Shown: piece after piece, positions 9,098 to 16,087 of the stretch | Numbering within the stretch: position 1 is the first letter of the stretch | Layout: the number at the start of each line of letters is the position of its first letter | Assembly: GCA_002396085.1 (NCBI GenBank) | Contig: DGWI01000038.1 | Span: 1-49,075 of the forward strand | Direction: 5' to 3' | Origin: Porphyromonadaceae bacterium UBA4262 | Lineage (GTDB): Bacteria > Bacteroidota > Bacteroidia > Bacteroidales > Muribaculaceae | Length of the DNA stretch: 49,075 bases | Made by a program: the position numbers and the translations under genes | The notes under the pieces: model-generated | What the model was told of the DNA's origin: nothing | The model's database searches: none | The model's input: only the letters and a program-made list of their open reading frames with translations

Positions 9098-9328
9098 TTA
9101 TTTCTCGACCACCTTATATACCTCGATGCAAGCATCAGGACACACAAGCGCGCAGCTGGCGCAGCCAATGCACTTGTCGGGGTTAGCCATGTAGGCATAA
9201 TGGTATCCGCGATCGTTCACTTCCTTGGGTTGCAACCCGAGCACATCGCACGGACAAGCGACCACGCAAAGGTTACATCCCTTGCAACGCTCGGTGTTGA
9301 CAGTTACAGCACCTCTGATTTTAGCCAT
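9098..9328 (-). CDS. 2-oxoacid:ferredoxin oxidoreductase, delta (2x4Fe-4S) subunit
   Basis: A 76-residue ferredoxin-like subunit with two [4Fe-4S] motifs, CKGCNLCVVACP (about 15-26) and CIGCASCALVCP (about 53-64), that pass electrons from the catalytic subunits to external ferredoxin. It is the first gene of the operon in the order delta, alpha, beta, gamma, the usual Bacteroidota order. A Bacteroidota -7 box (TAATTTTG) lies about 84 nt upstream with an A-rich tract behind it. Confidence 0.93.
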   Translation of the reverse strand: MAKIRGAVTVNTERCKGCNLCVVACPCDVLGLQPKEVNDRGYHYAYMANPDKCIGCASCALVCPDACIEVYKVVEK

Positions 9329-9411
9329 TTGTTATTAGTTTTAAGTTATGGTTTACGTAGTGGTGACGCCGGGTCGGACAACCTGACGAACACCGTTAAT
9401 TTCTCAATCGG

Positions 9412-9440
9412 CAAAATTACAAAATTCTTTGCAATCAGCA
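9412..9440 (-). promoter_or_regulatory. Promoter of the 2-oxoacid oxidoreductase operon
   Basis: On the minus strand: -7 box TAATTTTG at 9419-9412, with TTGC about 18-19 nt upstream as a plausible -33. Plus-strand T-runs at 9445-9461 give A-tracts just upstream of the promoter, which could act like an UP element (inference). Confidence 0.55.
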
Positions 9441-9469
9441 ATAATATTTTTTTGTTTTTTTGCTGAGCA

Positions 9470-9503
9470 CATAAAATGCCGCGACAAATCGCGGCATTTT
9501 ATG
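9470..9503 (-). terminator. Hairpin terminator after dockerin-like secreted protein
   Basis: Perfect 15-bp inverted repeat: CATAAAATGCCGCGA (9470-9484) and TCGCGGCATTTTATG (9489-9503), 4-nt loop. It is downstream of the minus-strand gene ending at 9559 and upstream of the oxidoreductase promoter, so it insulates the two units. Confidence 0.75.
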
Positions 9504-9507
9504 TTGA

Positions 9508-9558
9508 TCTAGAGGGGCTAGATTTACTAGATATTCTAGATTTTCTAGGTTTTCTAGG
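9508..9558. repeat. Degenerate CTAGA/CTAGG tandem repeat
   Basis: Five to six units of about 9-10 nt (CTAGAGGGG, CTAGATTTA, CTAGATATT, CTAGATTTT, CTAGGTTTT) run right up to the stop codon of the minus-strand gene at 9559. Same repeat type as 6502-6570 and 14929-14961. Confidence 0.75.
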
Positions 9559-11691
9559 TTACTTGCCGAGCATGATGTTGATGACGGCATTGACGTCGGC
9601 GATGTCAACCACCTCGTCACCCTCGGTGACATAGGCACGGCCATCATAGTTGGCAGCATCGTCCTTGCCCAGCATGATGTTGATGACGATGTTGACATCG
9701 GCAATGTCAACCTTGCCGTCGGCATTAACATCACCCATCAGTGCGGATGCGTCCTGGACCATGCGGATGCTCACATTCTTGAGCAAGAGCCAGCCATAGT
9801 TGGCGACGCTGGTACAGTGGAAGCCGAAGTAGTAGACACCCGTCTTGGCAGGGACGATGGTGTCGTTGCGGTAGGTGTGCGTGACAGGCTCATTCATGAT
9901 GATGTGGTCGATGAGCGTCTCATAGCCCTCGGTGTTGAAGCCCTGGCCGTAGGCCACGTCCATATAGTCCACATCGTTGCTGATGGCGGTGTTGGCATCG
10001 AAGGTGATGCTATAGGTTGCGCCACGCTTGAGGTTGATGGGCGGCATGAGCAGCCAGTCGTCGGCATCGTTCTCGGTCGAGCGATAGTAGGTGGCACGTC
10101 CCCCGCCCGAGTACTGGCGTTCCCAGTGCCAGGTGACACCGTCGTGATTGTTGTCGAGCACGGTGAGCAGGTCGAAACTGGCCTCGGTGTTGAAGTTGTT
10201 GGTATAGGGCACATCGAGCGCAGGGCCAATGACAGCCTTGTTGGACTCGGCTGCCTCACCGGTGATGCCGGCATTGACGGCCTCAACCTTATACATATAT
10301 CCAGCCAGACTCTCGGGATCAAACTCCTCGGTGAACGTGGTGCCCGTGACAGCCTCGCCAATGAGTTGGCCACCGGGCACACGATAGACATTGTAGGTGA
10401 GAGCCTCGGGGTCGAGCGGCTGCTCATGGATGCCCATGGCGGGTGCGTTCCAAGTCAGGGTCACCTGCTTGGTGTCGTAGTTGTAATCGAACAGCACATC
10501 GGTGGGAGCATTCGGAGTCTCGGGACCGACATAGGTTGTGAGTTTGGCCTCGGGGCTAGTGCCCACCTCATTGGCAACGGTGACGATGAACTCGACATCA
10601 CCTGCAGGCACGGTGACAGTAGCCGTGGCGTGCGCGCCCGCCTCGACGGTGCCGGTGGCCACCTCAGTGCCATTGGCGGTGATGGTGTAGCTGAGTGTGC
10701 CCGTCAAGGGATTGCCCTCGTAGGTGGTGGTGGGCGCGGTGAACGATACAGTGCCCGTGGTGGATGCGCCCTCAAAGTTTACAGCGAGGTCATTCACAGC
10801 GGCAGGTGCCTCATCGGCCGCCTTAGGCTCGATGACACACAGGTTGACCAGCCACGAGTTGTCAGGGGTCTGCATCAACTGCGTCGCAGCCACCGAACCA
10901 ATGTTGGGGTTGACCTCATAGAGGTAGCACTTCTGATCATTGAGCACGACGCTCCAGTAGAAGCGGCCAGTGTGTGCGTCGTAGGTCATTGAGCTGGGGT
11001 TGGTCGAGATGTTGTCGATGCCCAGGTCGCCCAGCGGCATGACCTCGACCTCGGTGCCGCTGCCCACATTGGCGGTGCTGATGGCATAGAGCCAGCCGTC
11101 CTGACCGATGCCGTAGAGCACGCCCTGGTCGTTGCAGGCAATGGCTGCCATGGGGATGGAGGCATTACCCAGAATGGTGCGCGTGGGGGTGTTGGTCGAG
11201 AAATCGATGGTGGCGAGTTTGCGGTTGACCACCTGCCAACTCATGTTGAAGTTATAGAAAATGCCGTAGTTGGTGCCGGTGACCGGGTCGTGGGCCATGC
11301 CGCAGCTGCTGATGTAGTTGCGATCCATGTCGCCCAGCGTGACGGCGAGGGTGCGTTCCCAGGTCTCCATGTCATACTCCACGTGATAGAGGATATAGGT
11401 GTTGGTCTGATCGAAGTCGTCCCAGACGGTCTTGAAGTGGATGCCCTTCATCTTGCCGCCTTCATAGACGGCACCGCCCAGCGGAGCCTGATAGACATCG
11501 CGGCCCTCGGTGAGCTTGGTCAGGGTCTGTCCGGCTAGGTCATACTCATAGATTCCCTCCAGGTTGTTGTTCATCGTCCAGGAGTCGGCCTTGACCACGC
11601 CGCAATAGAATTTGGGTGAATACTCTCGGGCTTGCATCAGCAAGCCACTGACCAACAAGGCCAGTGTAATCATCAATTTTGTCAATTTCAT
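9559..11691 (-). CDS. Secreted FN3 / choice-of-anchor-type protein with dockerin-like C-terminus
   Basis: A 710-residue exported protein of unknown role. Signal peptide (1-21, ending LLMQA), a region of about 280 residues resembling a beta-propeller surface domain, then fibronectin-III-like segments (around AAVNDLAVNFEG and TPNAPTDVLFDYNYD), a jelly-roll 'choice-of-anchor J'-like domain (about 500-640; NNFNTEASFDLL, DDWLLMPPINL), and a C-terminal pair of dockerin-like Ca-binding loops, GDVNADGKVDIADVNIVI and a second VVDIADVNAVINIMLGK. The same tail ends the unrelated C10 protease at 24491, suggesting a shared sorting or docking tag. No catalytic motif recognised. Confidence 0.8.
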   Translation of the reverse strand: MKLTKLMITLALLVSGLLMQAREYSPKFYCGVVKADSWTMNNNLEGIYEYDLAGQTLTKLTEGRDVYQAPLGGAVYEGGKMKGIHFKTVWDDFDQTNTYILYHVEYDMETWERTLAVTLGDMDRNYISSCGMAHDPVTGTNYGIFYNFNMSWQVVNRKLATIDFSTNTPTRTILGNASIPMAAIACNDQGVLYGIGQDGWLYAISTANVGSGTEVEVMPLGDLGIDNISTNPSSMTYDAHTGRFYWSVVLNDQKCYLYEVNPNIGSVAATQLMQTPDNSWLVNLCVIEPKAADEAPAAVNDLAVNFEGASTTGTVSFTAPTTTYEGNPLTGTLSYTITANGTEVATGTVEAGAHATATVTVPAGDVEFIVTVANEVGTSPEAKLTTYVGPETPNAPTDVLFDYNYDTKQVTLTWNAPAMGIHEQPLDPEALTYNVYRVPGGQLIGEAVTGTTFTEEFDPESLAGYMYKVEAVNAGITGEAAESNKAVIGPALDVPYTNNFNTEASFDLLTVLDNNHDGVTWHWERQYSGGGRATYYRSTENDADDWLLMPPINLKRGATYSITFDANTAISNDVDYMDVAYGQGFNTEGYETLIDHIIMNEPVTHTYRNDTIVPAKTGVYYFGFHCTSVANYGWLLLKNVSIRMVQDASALMGDVNADGKVDIADVNIVINIMLGKDDAANYDGRAYVTEGDEVVDIADVNAVINIMLGK

Positions 11692-11723
11692 GAAATAGTT
11701 TATGTTAATAGTTTTATGTTTTT

Positions 11724-12065
11724 TCAGCTTTGAATAGAGCGAATTTGGCGTTGCAACTCGAAGGGCTTGCGGATGAAGCGCATGGTGATGGAGCCGGCGC
11801 CAGTGCCACTGACAAAGACGGTGCCATAGCCGAAGATGCGCCCCACGAGCGACTCGGTGACATTGATGGTCTCGATCTTGCCCACAACCATCTCGTGGGT
11901 GTGTCGACGCAGCAGACCGTGGCCATGGAAGAAGCGACGGTCGCTCAGAAAGATTGTCGTCGTCAAATTACGCACCAATTTGGCCAGATTAAAGTAGGCA
12001 AACCAGTGCAACTTGGGGCGGTAAACGATGTTCTCGCCCTCGGCCAAGATTTTGTTGATGTTCAT
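11724..12065 (-). CDS. Small PH-domain (bPH2/YdbS-like) protein without the usual membrane helices
   Basis: A 113-residue protein. The C-terminal two thirds match the bacterial PH domain family (DUF304/YdbS): LSDRRFFHGHGLLRRHTHEM, KIETINVTESLVGRIFGYG, TVFVSGTGAGSITMRFIRKP. The N-terminus LAEGENIVYRPKLHW is also typical, but family members normally carry one or two transmembrane helices between these two parts; here only about 13 residues (FAYFNLAKLVRNL) remain. It may be a natural soluble form or an internal deletion. Lies 32 nt upstream of the dockerin-like gene and 85 nt after DUF2461. Confidence 0.75.
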   Translation of the reverse strand: MNINKILAEGENIVYRPKLHWFAYFNLAKLVRNLTTTIFLSDRRFFHGHGLLRRHTHEMVVGKIETINVTESLVGRIFGYGTVFVSGTGAGSITMRFIRKPFELQRQIRSIQS

Positions 12066-12096
12066 CTTTTTCTATTTGAGAATGGTGGATGGAGAA

Positions 12097-12130
12097 TTGA
12101 GCTTGAAAGCAGAAGGTTTTCAGTGCTCAA
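12097..12130 (-). terminator. Possible hairpin after DUF2461 gene
   Basis: TTGAGC/GCTCAA outer arms with inner TGAAA/TTTCA pairs form an interrupted stem downstream of the minus-strand gene ending at 12151. Weak: the stem is broken and there is no T-run. Confidence 0.3.
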
Positions 12131-12150
12131 CTCGGCATTGTTAATTGTTT

Positions 12151-12816
12151 TCAGTCAAAAACATAGTTGAGGAAGTCGTGCAGGGGCTTGAGGGGGCGCA
12201 GGTCGGCAGCCACGCGCTCCACCCAGTCGTCGCAGTCGAAGTAGTCCTCACCGGGGCGCATCATCAAGATGTACTCCTTCATTTTGAGGTACCGTGCCAG
12301 CGGATGATCCTTGGGATAGTCCTTCGGCACAGTCTTGAGCGTGTTGCATTCCCACTGATAGCGCGATGTGATGTCGGGATTCTGCACAATTTTGAGAAAC
12401 TCTTCGGGCTCAGCATCGATGAGACTGCGCAGGCGCGACAAAATATCCTTCTCGGGCCACCAGATGCCACCACCCATCATCAGCATGTCGGGCTGGAAGT
12501 GGACATAGTATCCCGAGATGATGGTGTGCCGCCCGCCCTTGCCCAGGACACCCGAGAAATAGTTCTTGTAGGGGCTCTTGTCGTGGCTAAAACGAATGTC
12601 GCGATAGATGCGATAGACGCAGTCTTTGACAGCCAGCCCACGCACATTGTCGTCATAGTCGGCCACCATGCCAATGAGACGCTCCATGTCCTGTTCCCAG
12701 GGCTTGCGCAACGCATCAAACTGATCCTTGTGCGCCTTGAACCACTGCCGGTCATTGTTGACCTGCAACTGACGCAAGAATGCCAACACCTCTTTTATAT
12801 TACTAGCCGATTTCAT
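12151..12816 (-). CDS. DUF2461 domain-containing protein
   Basis: A 221-residue protein of a widespread family with no settled biochemical role. Family signatures: FLRQLQVNNDRQWFKAHKD near the N-terminus, RIYRDIRFSHDKSPYKNYF in the middle, then GGGIWWPEKDIL and a C-terminal half rich in aromatic residues. No signal peptide, so cytoplasmic. Transcribed alone or first in a minus-strand series, from a strong Bacteroidota promoter at 12868-12837, divergent from the TetR/RND operon. Family assignment is solid; function is not known. Confidence 0.9.
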   Translation of the reverse strand: MKSASNIKEVLAFLRQLQVNNDRQWFKAHKDQFDALRKPWEQDMERLIGMVADYDDNVRGLAVKDCVYRIYRDIRFSHDKSPYKNYFSGVLGKGGRHTIISGYYVHFQPDMLMMGGGIWWPEKDILSRLRSLIDAEPEEFLKIVQNPDITSRYQWECNTLKTVPKDYPKDHPLARYLKMKEYILMMRPGEDYFDCDDWVERVAADLRPLKPLHDFLNYVFD

Positions 12817-12836
12817 TGTTAAATTAATTTACGTGG

Positions 12837-12868
12837 CAAAGGTACAACAAAACTATGAATCTTCCAAA
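12837..12868 (-). promoter_or_regulatory. Promoter of DUF2461 gene
   Basis: Minus strand: -33 TTTG (12868-12865), 20-nt spacer, -7 TACCTTTG (12844-12837). A full match to the Bacteroidota consensus, about 20 nt upstream of the start codon. Confidence 0.8.
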
Positions 12869-12914
12869 TTGGAACACCTTTGGTTAAAACATATTAATTA
12901 ACCGATAAAACCGA

Positions 12915-12942
12915 GAAAACTTTTTGCGTTTTCAAAGTTTTC
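12915..12942 (+). promoter_or_regulatory. Candidate TetR-type operator
   Basis: Perfect inverted repeat GAAAACTTT (12915-12923) / AAAGTTTTC (12934-12942) with a 10-nt gap. A third half-site-like GTTTTC at 12928-12933 also pairs with GAAAAC. The site covers the -33 box and most of the spacer of the TetR/RND promoter, where a bound repressor would block polymerase. Autoregulation is inferred from position. Confidence 0.65.
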
Positions 12943-12953
12943 ATGTACTTTTG
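12923..12953 (+). promoter_or_regulatory. Promoter of the TetR-TolC-RND efflux operon
   Basis: -33 TTTG (12923-12926), 19-nt spacer, -7 TACTTTTG (12946-12953). Transcription should start near 12960, about 20 nt before the TetR start codon. Confidence 0.85.
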
Positions 12954-12980
12954 CACGCCGAAAACTGAAAGTAACACAAA

Positions 12981-13592
12981 ATGAGTATCCAAGAACATAT
13001 TCTCATTGAAGCAAGCAAACTGCTGTCGCGCATCGGTCCACAGTCAATGACAATGGACATGGTGGCGCGTAACTGCGGCATCTCTAAGCGCACGCTCTAT
13101 GAGACGTTTCCTGACAAGCGCACACTCATCAAGGAGTGCATCGATGACAAGCACCGCCGGCAAAATGCCGAGGCTCGTGCTATCTTCGAGTCATCGCCCA
13201 ATTGCTATGAGGCCCTCTTCAAGATTTACACCCATGTGCGTACCTACCTGCAAGAGTCGCCCCTGAACTTCGTTGAGGACATTCGCCGGTTGTATCCCGA
13301 GATATTCGCTCATCAGCAAGAACAAGAGAAAGACTTTGTACTGGGCTTGAGTCATGTACTCCGCAAGGCTCAAGACGAGGGCCATGTGGTTAAAGGCATC
13401 AACACCGACATTGCAGCCTTCCTGTTCTTGTCGACGATGCGCAGCCTGCATCGCAGCGAGCGTCTTCAGTTCTACGGCTTCGACCCGGTCGACGTCTTCG
13501 ATGGCGCATTTGTCAACTTCTTGCGCGGCATGGCCACACGCGAAGGCATTGAACTCATTGAGAGCCTGATTCAACAACGTAATAACAAATAA
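12981..13592 (+). CDS. TetR/AcrR family transcriptional regulator
   Basis: A 203-residue regulator, likely repressor of the efflux operon it heads. N-terminal TetR helix-turn-helix: SMTMDMVARNCGISKRTLYE followed by TFPDKRTLIKECI (about 20-55). The rest is the helical ligand-binding/dimerisation part, with C-terminal segment like those of Bacteroidota efflux regulators. It precedes TolC by 10 nt; a palindromic candidate operator overlaps its own promoter. The inducer is unknown. Confidence 0.93.
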   Translation: MSIQEHILIEASKLLSRIGPQSMTMDMVARNCGISKRTLYETFPDKRTLIKECIDDKHRRQNAEARAIFESSPNCYEALFKIYTHVRTYLQESPLNFVEDIRRLYPEIFAHQQEQEKDFVLGLSHVLRKAQDEGHVVKGINTDIAAFLFLSTMRSLHRSERLQFYGFDPVDVFDGAFVNFLRGMATREGIELIESLIQQRNNK

Positions 13593-13602
13593 CAATAATT
13601 AT

Positions 13603-14928
13603 ATGATTAAGAAATTATTTATCACCTCAATGATGCTGGCTGCTGGCATGCTGGCCGGGGCGCAGAATGTGCTGCCCTTGTCGCTGGACCAGTGCATACG
13701 CATCGCCCTGAACGACAACCCGACCGTCAAGGTCGACTCGATGGAAATCGAGCGCGTCGACTACTCCAAGAAGGAGACGCTGGGACAGTTATTCCCCCAA
13801 ATCAACGCCACGGGTCAGTACACCCGCAATCTCGCCATCCAGACCATCTATATGGACGCGGGTGACGGCGAGACACGTGCCATCAAGATGGGCCGCGACA
13901 ACACCTACGCAGCCGGCTTCCAGGCCACGGTGCCCATCGTGATGCCCACACTGTGGCGAAGCATCAAGTTGAAGGACAACCAGATCTTGCAGAACCTGGA
14001 GAAGGCACGCGCCACCAAACTAGGGTTGGTCAACCAGGTGAAAAACGCCTACTACGCCCTATTGTTGGCCAACGACAGCAAGCGTGTCATCGAGGCCAAT
14101 CACGCCACGGCACAGAACCACGCCGTCATCTATCAGAAGCAGTTTGAACTAGGAACCGCCAGCGAATATGACGTGCTGCGCGCCAATGTGGCTGTGACCA
14201 ATCTGGAGCCGTCAATCCTCGAGGCCGAGAACACCATCAAGCAACTCAAGTTGCAACTCAAGTTGCTCATGGGCATGGACGTGCGCCAGGAGATTGAGCC
14301 GACCGAGACTCTTGAGCAATACAAGAGCACGATGTATGGCCGCTTCCTCTCGACCGACACCTCGCTGGTCAAGAACACCTCACTCAAGGCCATGGATCTG
14401 CAGACCGACTACCTGAAGAAAGCCGTGGAAGTGCAGAAGGCCGCCTGGATCCCGACAGTGACTGGAACGGGCAACCTGATGTGGAACTCAATGTCGATGG
14501 GCAACCCGTTCAAGAACTTCCAGTGGACCAAGTCGTCGGCTGTGGGCTTGACCTTCTCGTTCCCCATCTTCACCGGCCTGCAGCGCGTGAACAAGATCAA
14601 ACAGGCTCAGATCCAGGCCAACGAGATGCGCTGGCAACGCGAGAACCTGGAACGCTCACTGCACGTGCAGGTACAGAACCAGATGGACAATATCAACAAG
14701 AGCATCAAGCAGATTGAGAGCAACGAGGGCGGTGTGAAGCAGGCCGAGAAAGCCAGCGACATCATGCAGAAGAGTTTCCAGATCGGGGCCGCCTCGTTCA
14801 TCCAGTTGCGTGACACCGACGATGCTCTGATGAGCGCTCGATTGAGTTACTACCAGGCCATCTACAACTACCTCGTGGCCGAGAGCAACCTCGAGAACGT
14901 GCTGGGCAACACCCACTATGTGAACTAA
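13603..14928 (+). CDS. TolC family outer-membrane efflux protein
   Basis: A 441-residue trimeric outer-membrane channel for the RND pump. Signal peptide MIKKLFITSMMLAAGMLAGAQ, then two TolC/OEP repeats: SLDQCIRIALNDNPTVK at the start of the first, and the long helical hairpin regions (VKNAYYALLLANDSKRVIEA; VQNQMDNINKSIKQIESN) with the C-terminal QIGAASFIQLRDTDDALMSA and SYYQAIYNYLVAESNLE motif. Length normal. Second gene in the operon; a CTAGA repeat spacer separates it from the membrane-fusion gene. Confidence 0.95.
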   Translation: MIKKLFITSMMLAAGMLAGAQNVLPLSLDQCIRIALNDNPTVKVDSMEIERVDYSKKETLGQLFPQINATGQYTRNLAIQTIYMDAGDGETRAIKMGRDNTYAAGFQATVPIVMPTLWRSIKLKDNQILQNLEKARATKLGLVNQVKNAYYALLLANDSKRVIEANHATAQNHAVIYQKQFELGTASEYDVLRANVAVTNLEPSILEAENTIKQLKLQLKLLMGMDVRQEIEPTETLEQYKSTMYGRFLSTDTSLVKNTSLKAMDLQTDYLKKAVEVQKAAWIPTVTGTGNLMWNSMSMGNPFKNFQWTKSSAVGLTFSFPIFTGLQRVNKIKQAQIQANEMRWQRENLERSLHVQVQNQMDNINKSIKQIESNEGGVKQAEKASDIMQKSFQIGAASFIQLRDTDDALMSARLSYYQAIYNYLVAESNLENVLGNTHYVN

Positions 14929-14961
14929 TCTAGAATCTCTAGAAAATCTAGAATGTCTAGT
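14929..14961. repeat. CTAGA tandem repeat in operon spacer
   Basis: Four CTAGA(N)4-5 units begin directly after the TolC stop codon and fill half of the 65-nt gap before the membrane-fusion gene. It is within a presumed transcript, so it would be part of the mRNA. Confidence 0.75.
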
Positions 14962-14993
14962 CATACAACAATGAATAAAAAATTAAACCAGAT

Positions 14994-16043
14994 ATGAAGA
15001 CTAAAGGACTTATTGTGATGGCCATGGGCCTGCTGGTGCTGAGCGCCTGCACCAAGAAGGATGACAAGGCCAAGGGGCAGCAAGAAGAACTGCCCATGGT
15101 GAAAGTAGAAACCGTGTATGACGAGGATGTGAAGCAGGAGAGCGAATATACTGCCACTGTCGAGGCCTTCAAGACCAACAACATCTCGTCGAACAATGGC
15201 GCGCGCATCAAGCGTCTGCTCGTTGATGTGGGCAGTCACGTGCGCGCCGGCCAGAGCGTGGTGGTGCTCGATGACGTGAACATCGCCACACAGCAGGCTG
15301 CAATGGACCAGCAGCGCATCCAGATTGCCAACCAGAAGCGCGACCTGGAACGCATGAAGGAACTGGTGAAAATTGGAGGTGGCACACAGCAGAGCGTCGA
15401 CCAGATGCAAGCTGCCTATGATGCACAGGTGCGTGCCCTGGAGTCGAGCCAACGCCAGTTGCGCACCATGCAGGAAAACACTGTGCTGACCTCACCGGTG
15501 AGCGGCGTGGTGACGATGAAGAACTATGACGCCGGCGACCTGCCCGCAGGTCCCATCCTGGTCATCGAGCAGCAGCAACCCCTCAAGGTAGTGGTCAATG
15601 TCAACGAGAGCGACTTTCCCAAGGTGAAAGTCGGCATGGGCGTTGACGTGCGCCTGGACACCTATGGCGATGAGGTATTCCCTGGCCGCGTGCACATCAT
15701 CCACCCCACCATCGACCCCAACAATCGCACGTTCCAGGTCGAGGTGACCATTGCAAACGGTGGCAACCGTGTTCACACCGGCATGTTTGCCCGCGTGAAC
15801 TTCAACTTCGGCACCACGCACAATGTGGTGGTGAGCGATCGCGCCATCCAGAAGCAGACCGGCTCGGGCTTGCGCTATGTCTACGTCTACCACAACGGCA
15901 CAGTTGAGTTCCGCGAGGTGAAACTGGGTCGCCGCATGGAGAACCGCTATGAGATTGTGAGTGGCTTGACACCTGGCACCCAGGTGGTGACCGAGGGCCA
16001 GAGCCGCCTGACCAACGGTGCCAAGGTTGAAGTGACCGAGTAG
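14994..16043 (+). CDS. RND efflux periplasmic adaptor (membrane fusion) lipoprotein
   Basis: A 349-residue adaptor linking the inner-membrane pump to TolC. Lipoprotein signal with lipobox VLSAC (Cys 19). Domain order is that of the HlyD/AcrA family: first lipoyl half (GARIKRLLVDVGSHVRAGQS), alpha-helical hairpin (DQQRIQIANQKRDLERMKEL), second lipoyl half (ENTVLTSPVSGVVTMKNYDAG), beta-barrel (VVVNVNESDFPKVKVGMG) and membrane-proximal domain with GLTPGTQVVTEGQSRL. 44 nt upstream of the RND permease. Confidence 0.95.
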   Translation: MKTKGLIVMAMGLLVLSACTKKDDKAKGQQEELPMVKVETVYDEDVKQESEYTATVEAFKTNNISSNNGARIKRLLVDVGSHVRAGQSVVVLDDVNIATQQAAMDQQRIQIANQKRDLERMKELVKIGGGTQQSVDQMQAAYDAQVRALESSQRQLRTMQENTVLTSPVSGVVTMKNYDAGDLPAGPILVIEQQQPLKVVVNVNESDFPKVKVGMGVDVRLDTYGDEVFPGRVHIIHPTIDPNNRTFQVEVTIANGGNRVHTGMFARVNFNFGTTHNVVVSDRAIQKQTGSGLRYVYVYHNGTVEFREVKLGRRMENRYEIVSGLTPGTQVVTEGQSRLTNGAKVEVTE

Positions 16044-16087
16044 CCTTTAGTTGTCGGTTAACAATCTAAATTCTTAATTAAGAAAGT

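Noticed and set aside
9443..9461. T-rich run as a terminator
   Set aside because: No stem precedes it on the plus strand; better explained as an A-tract upstream of the minus-strand oxidoreductase promoter.
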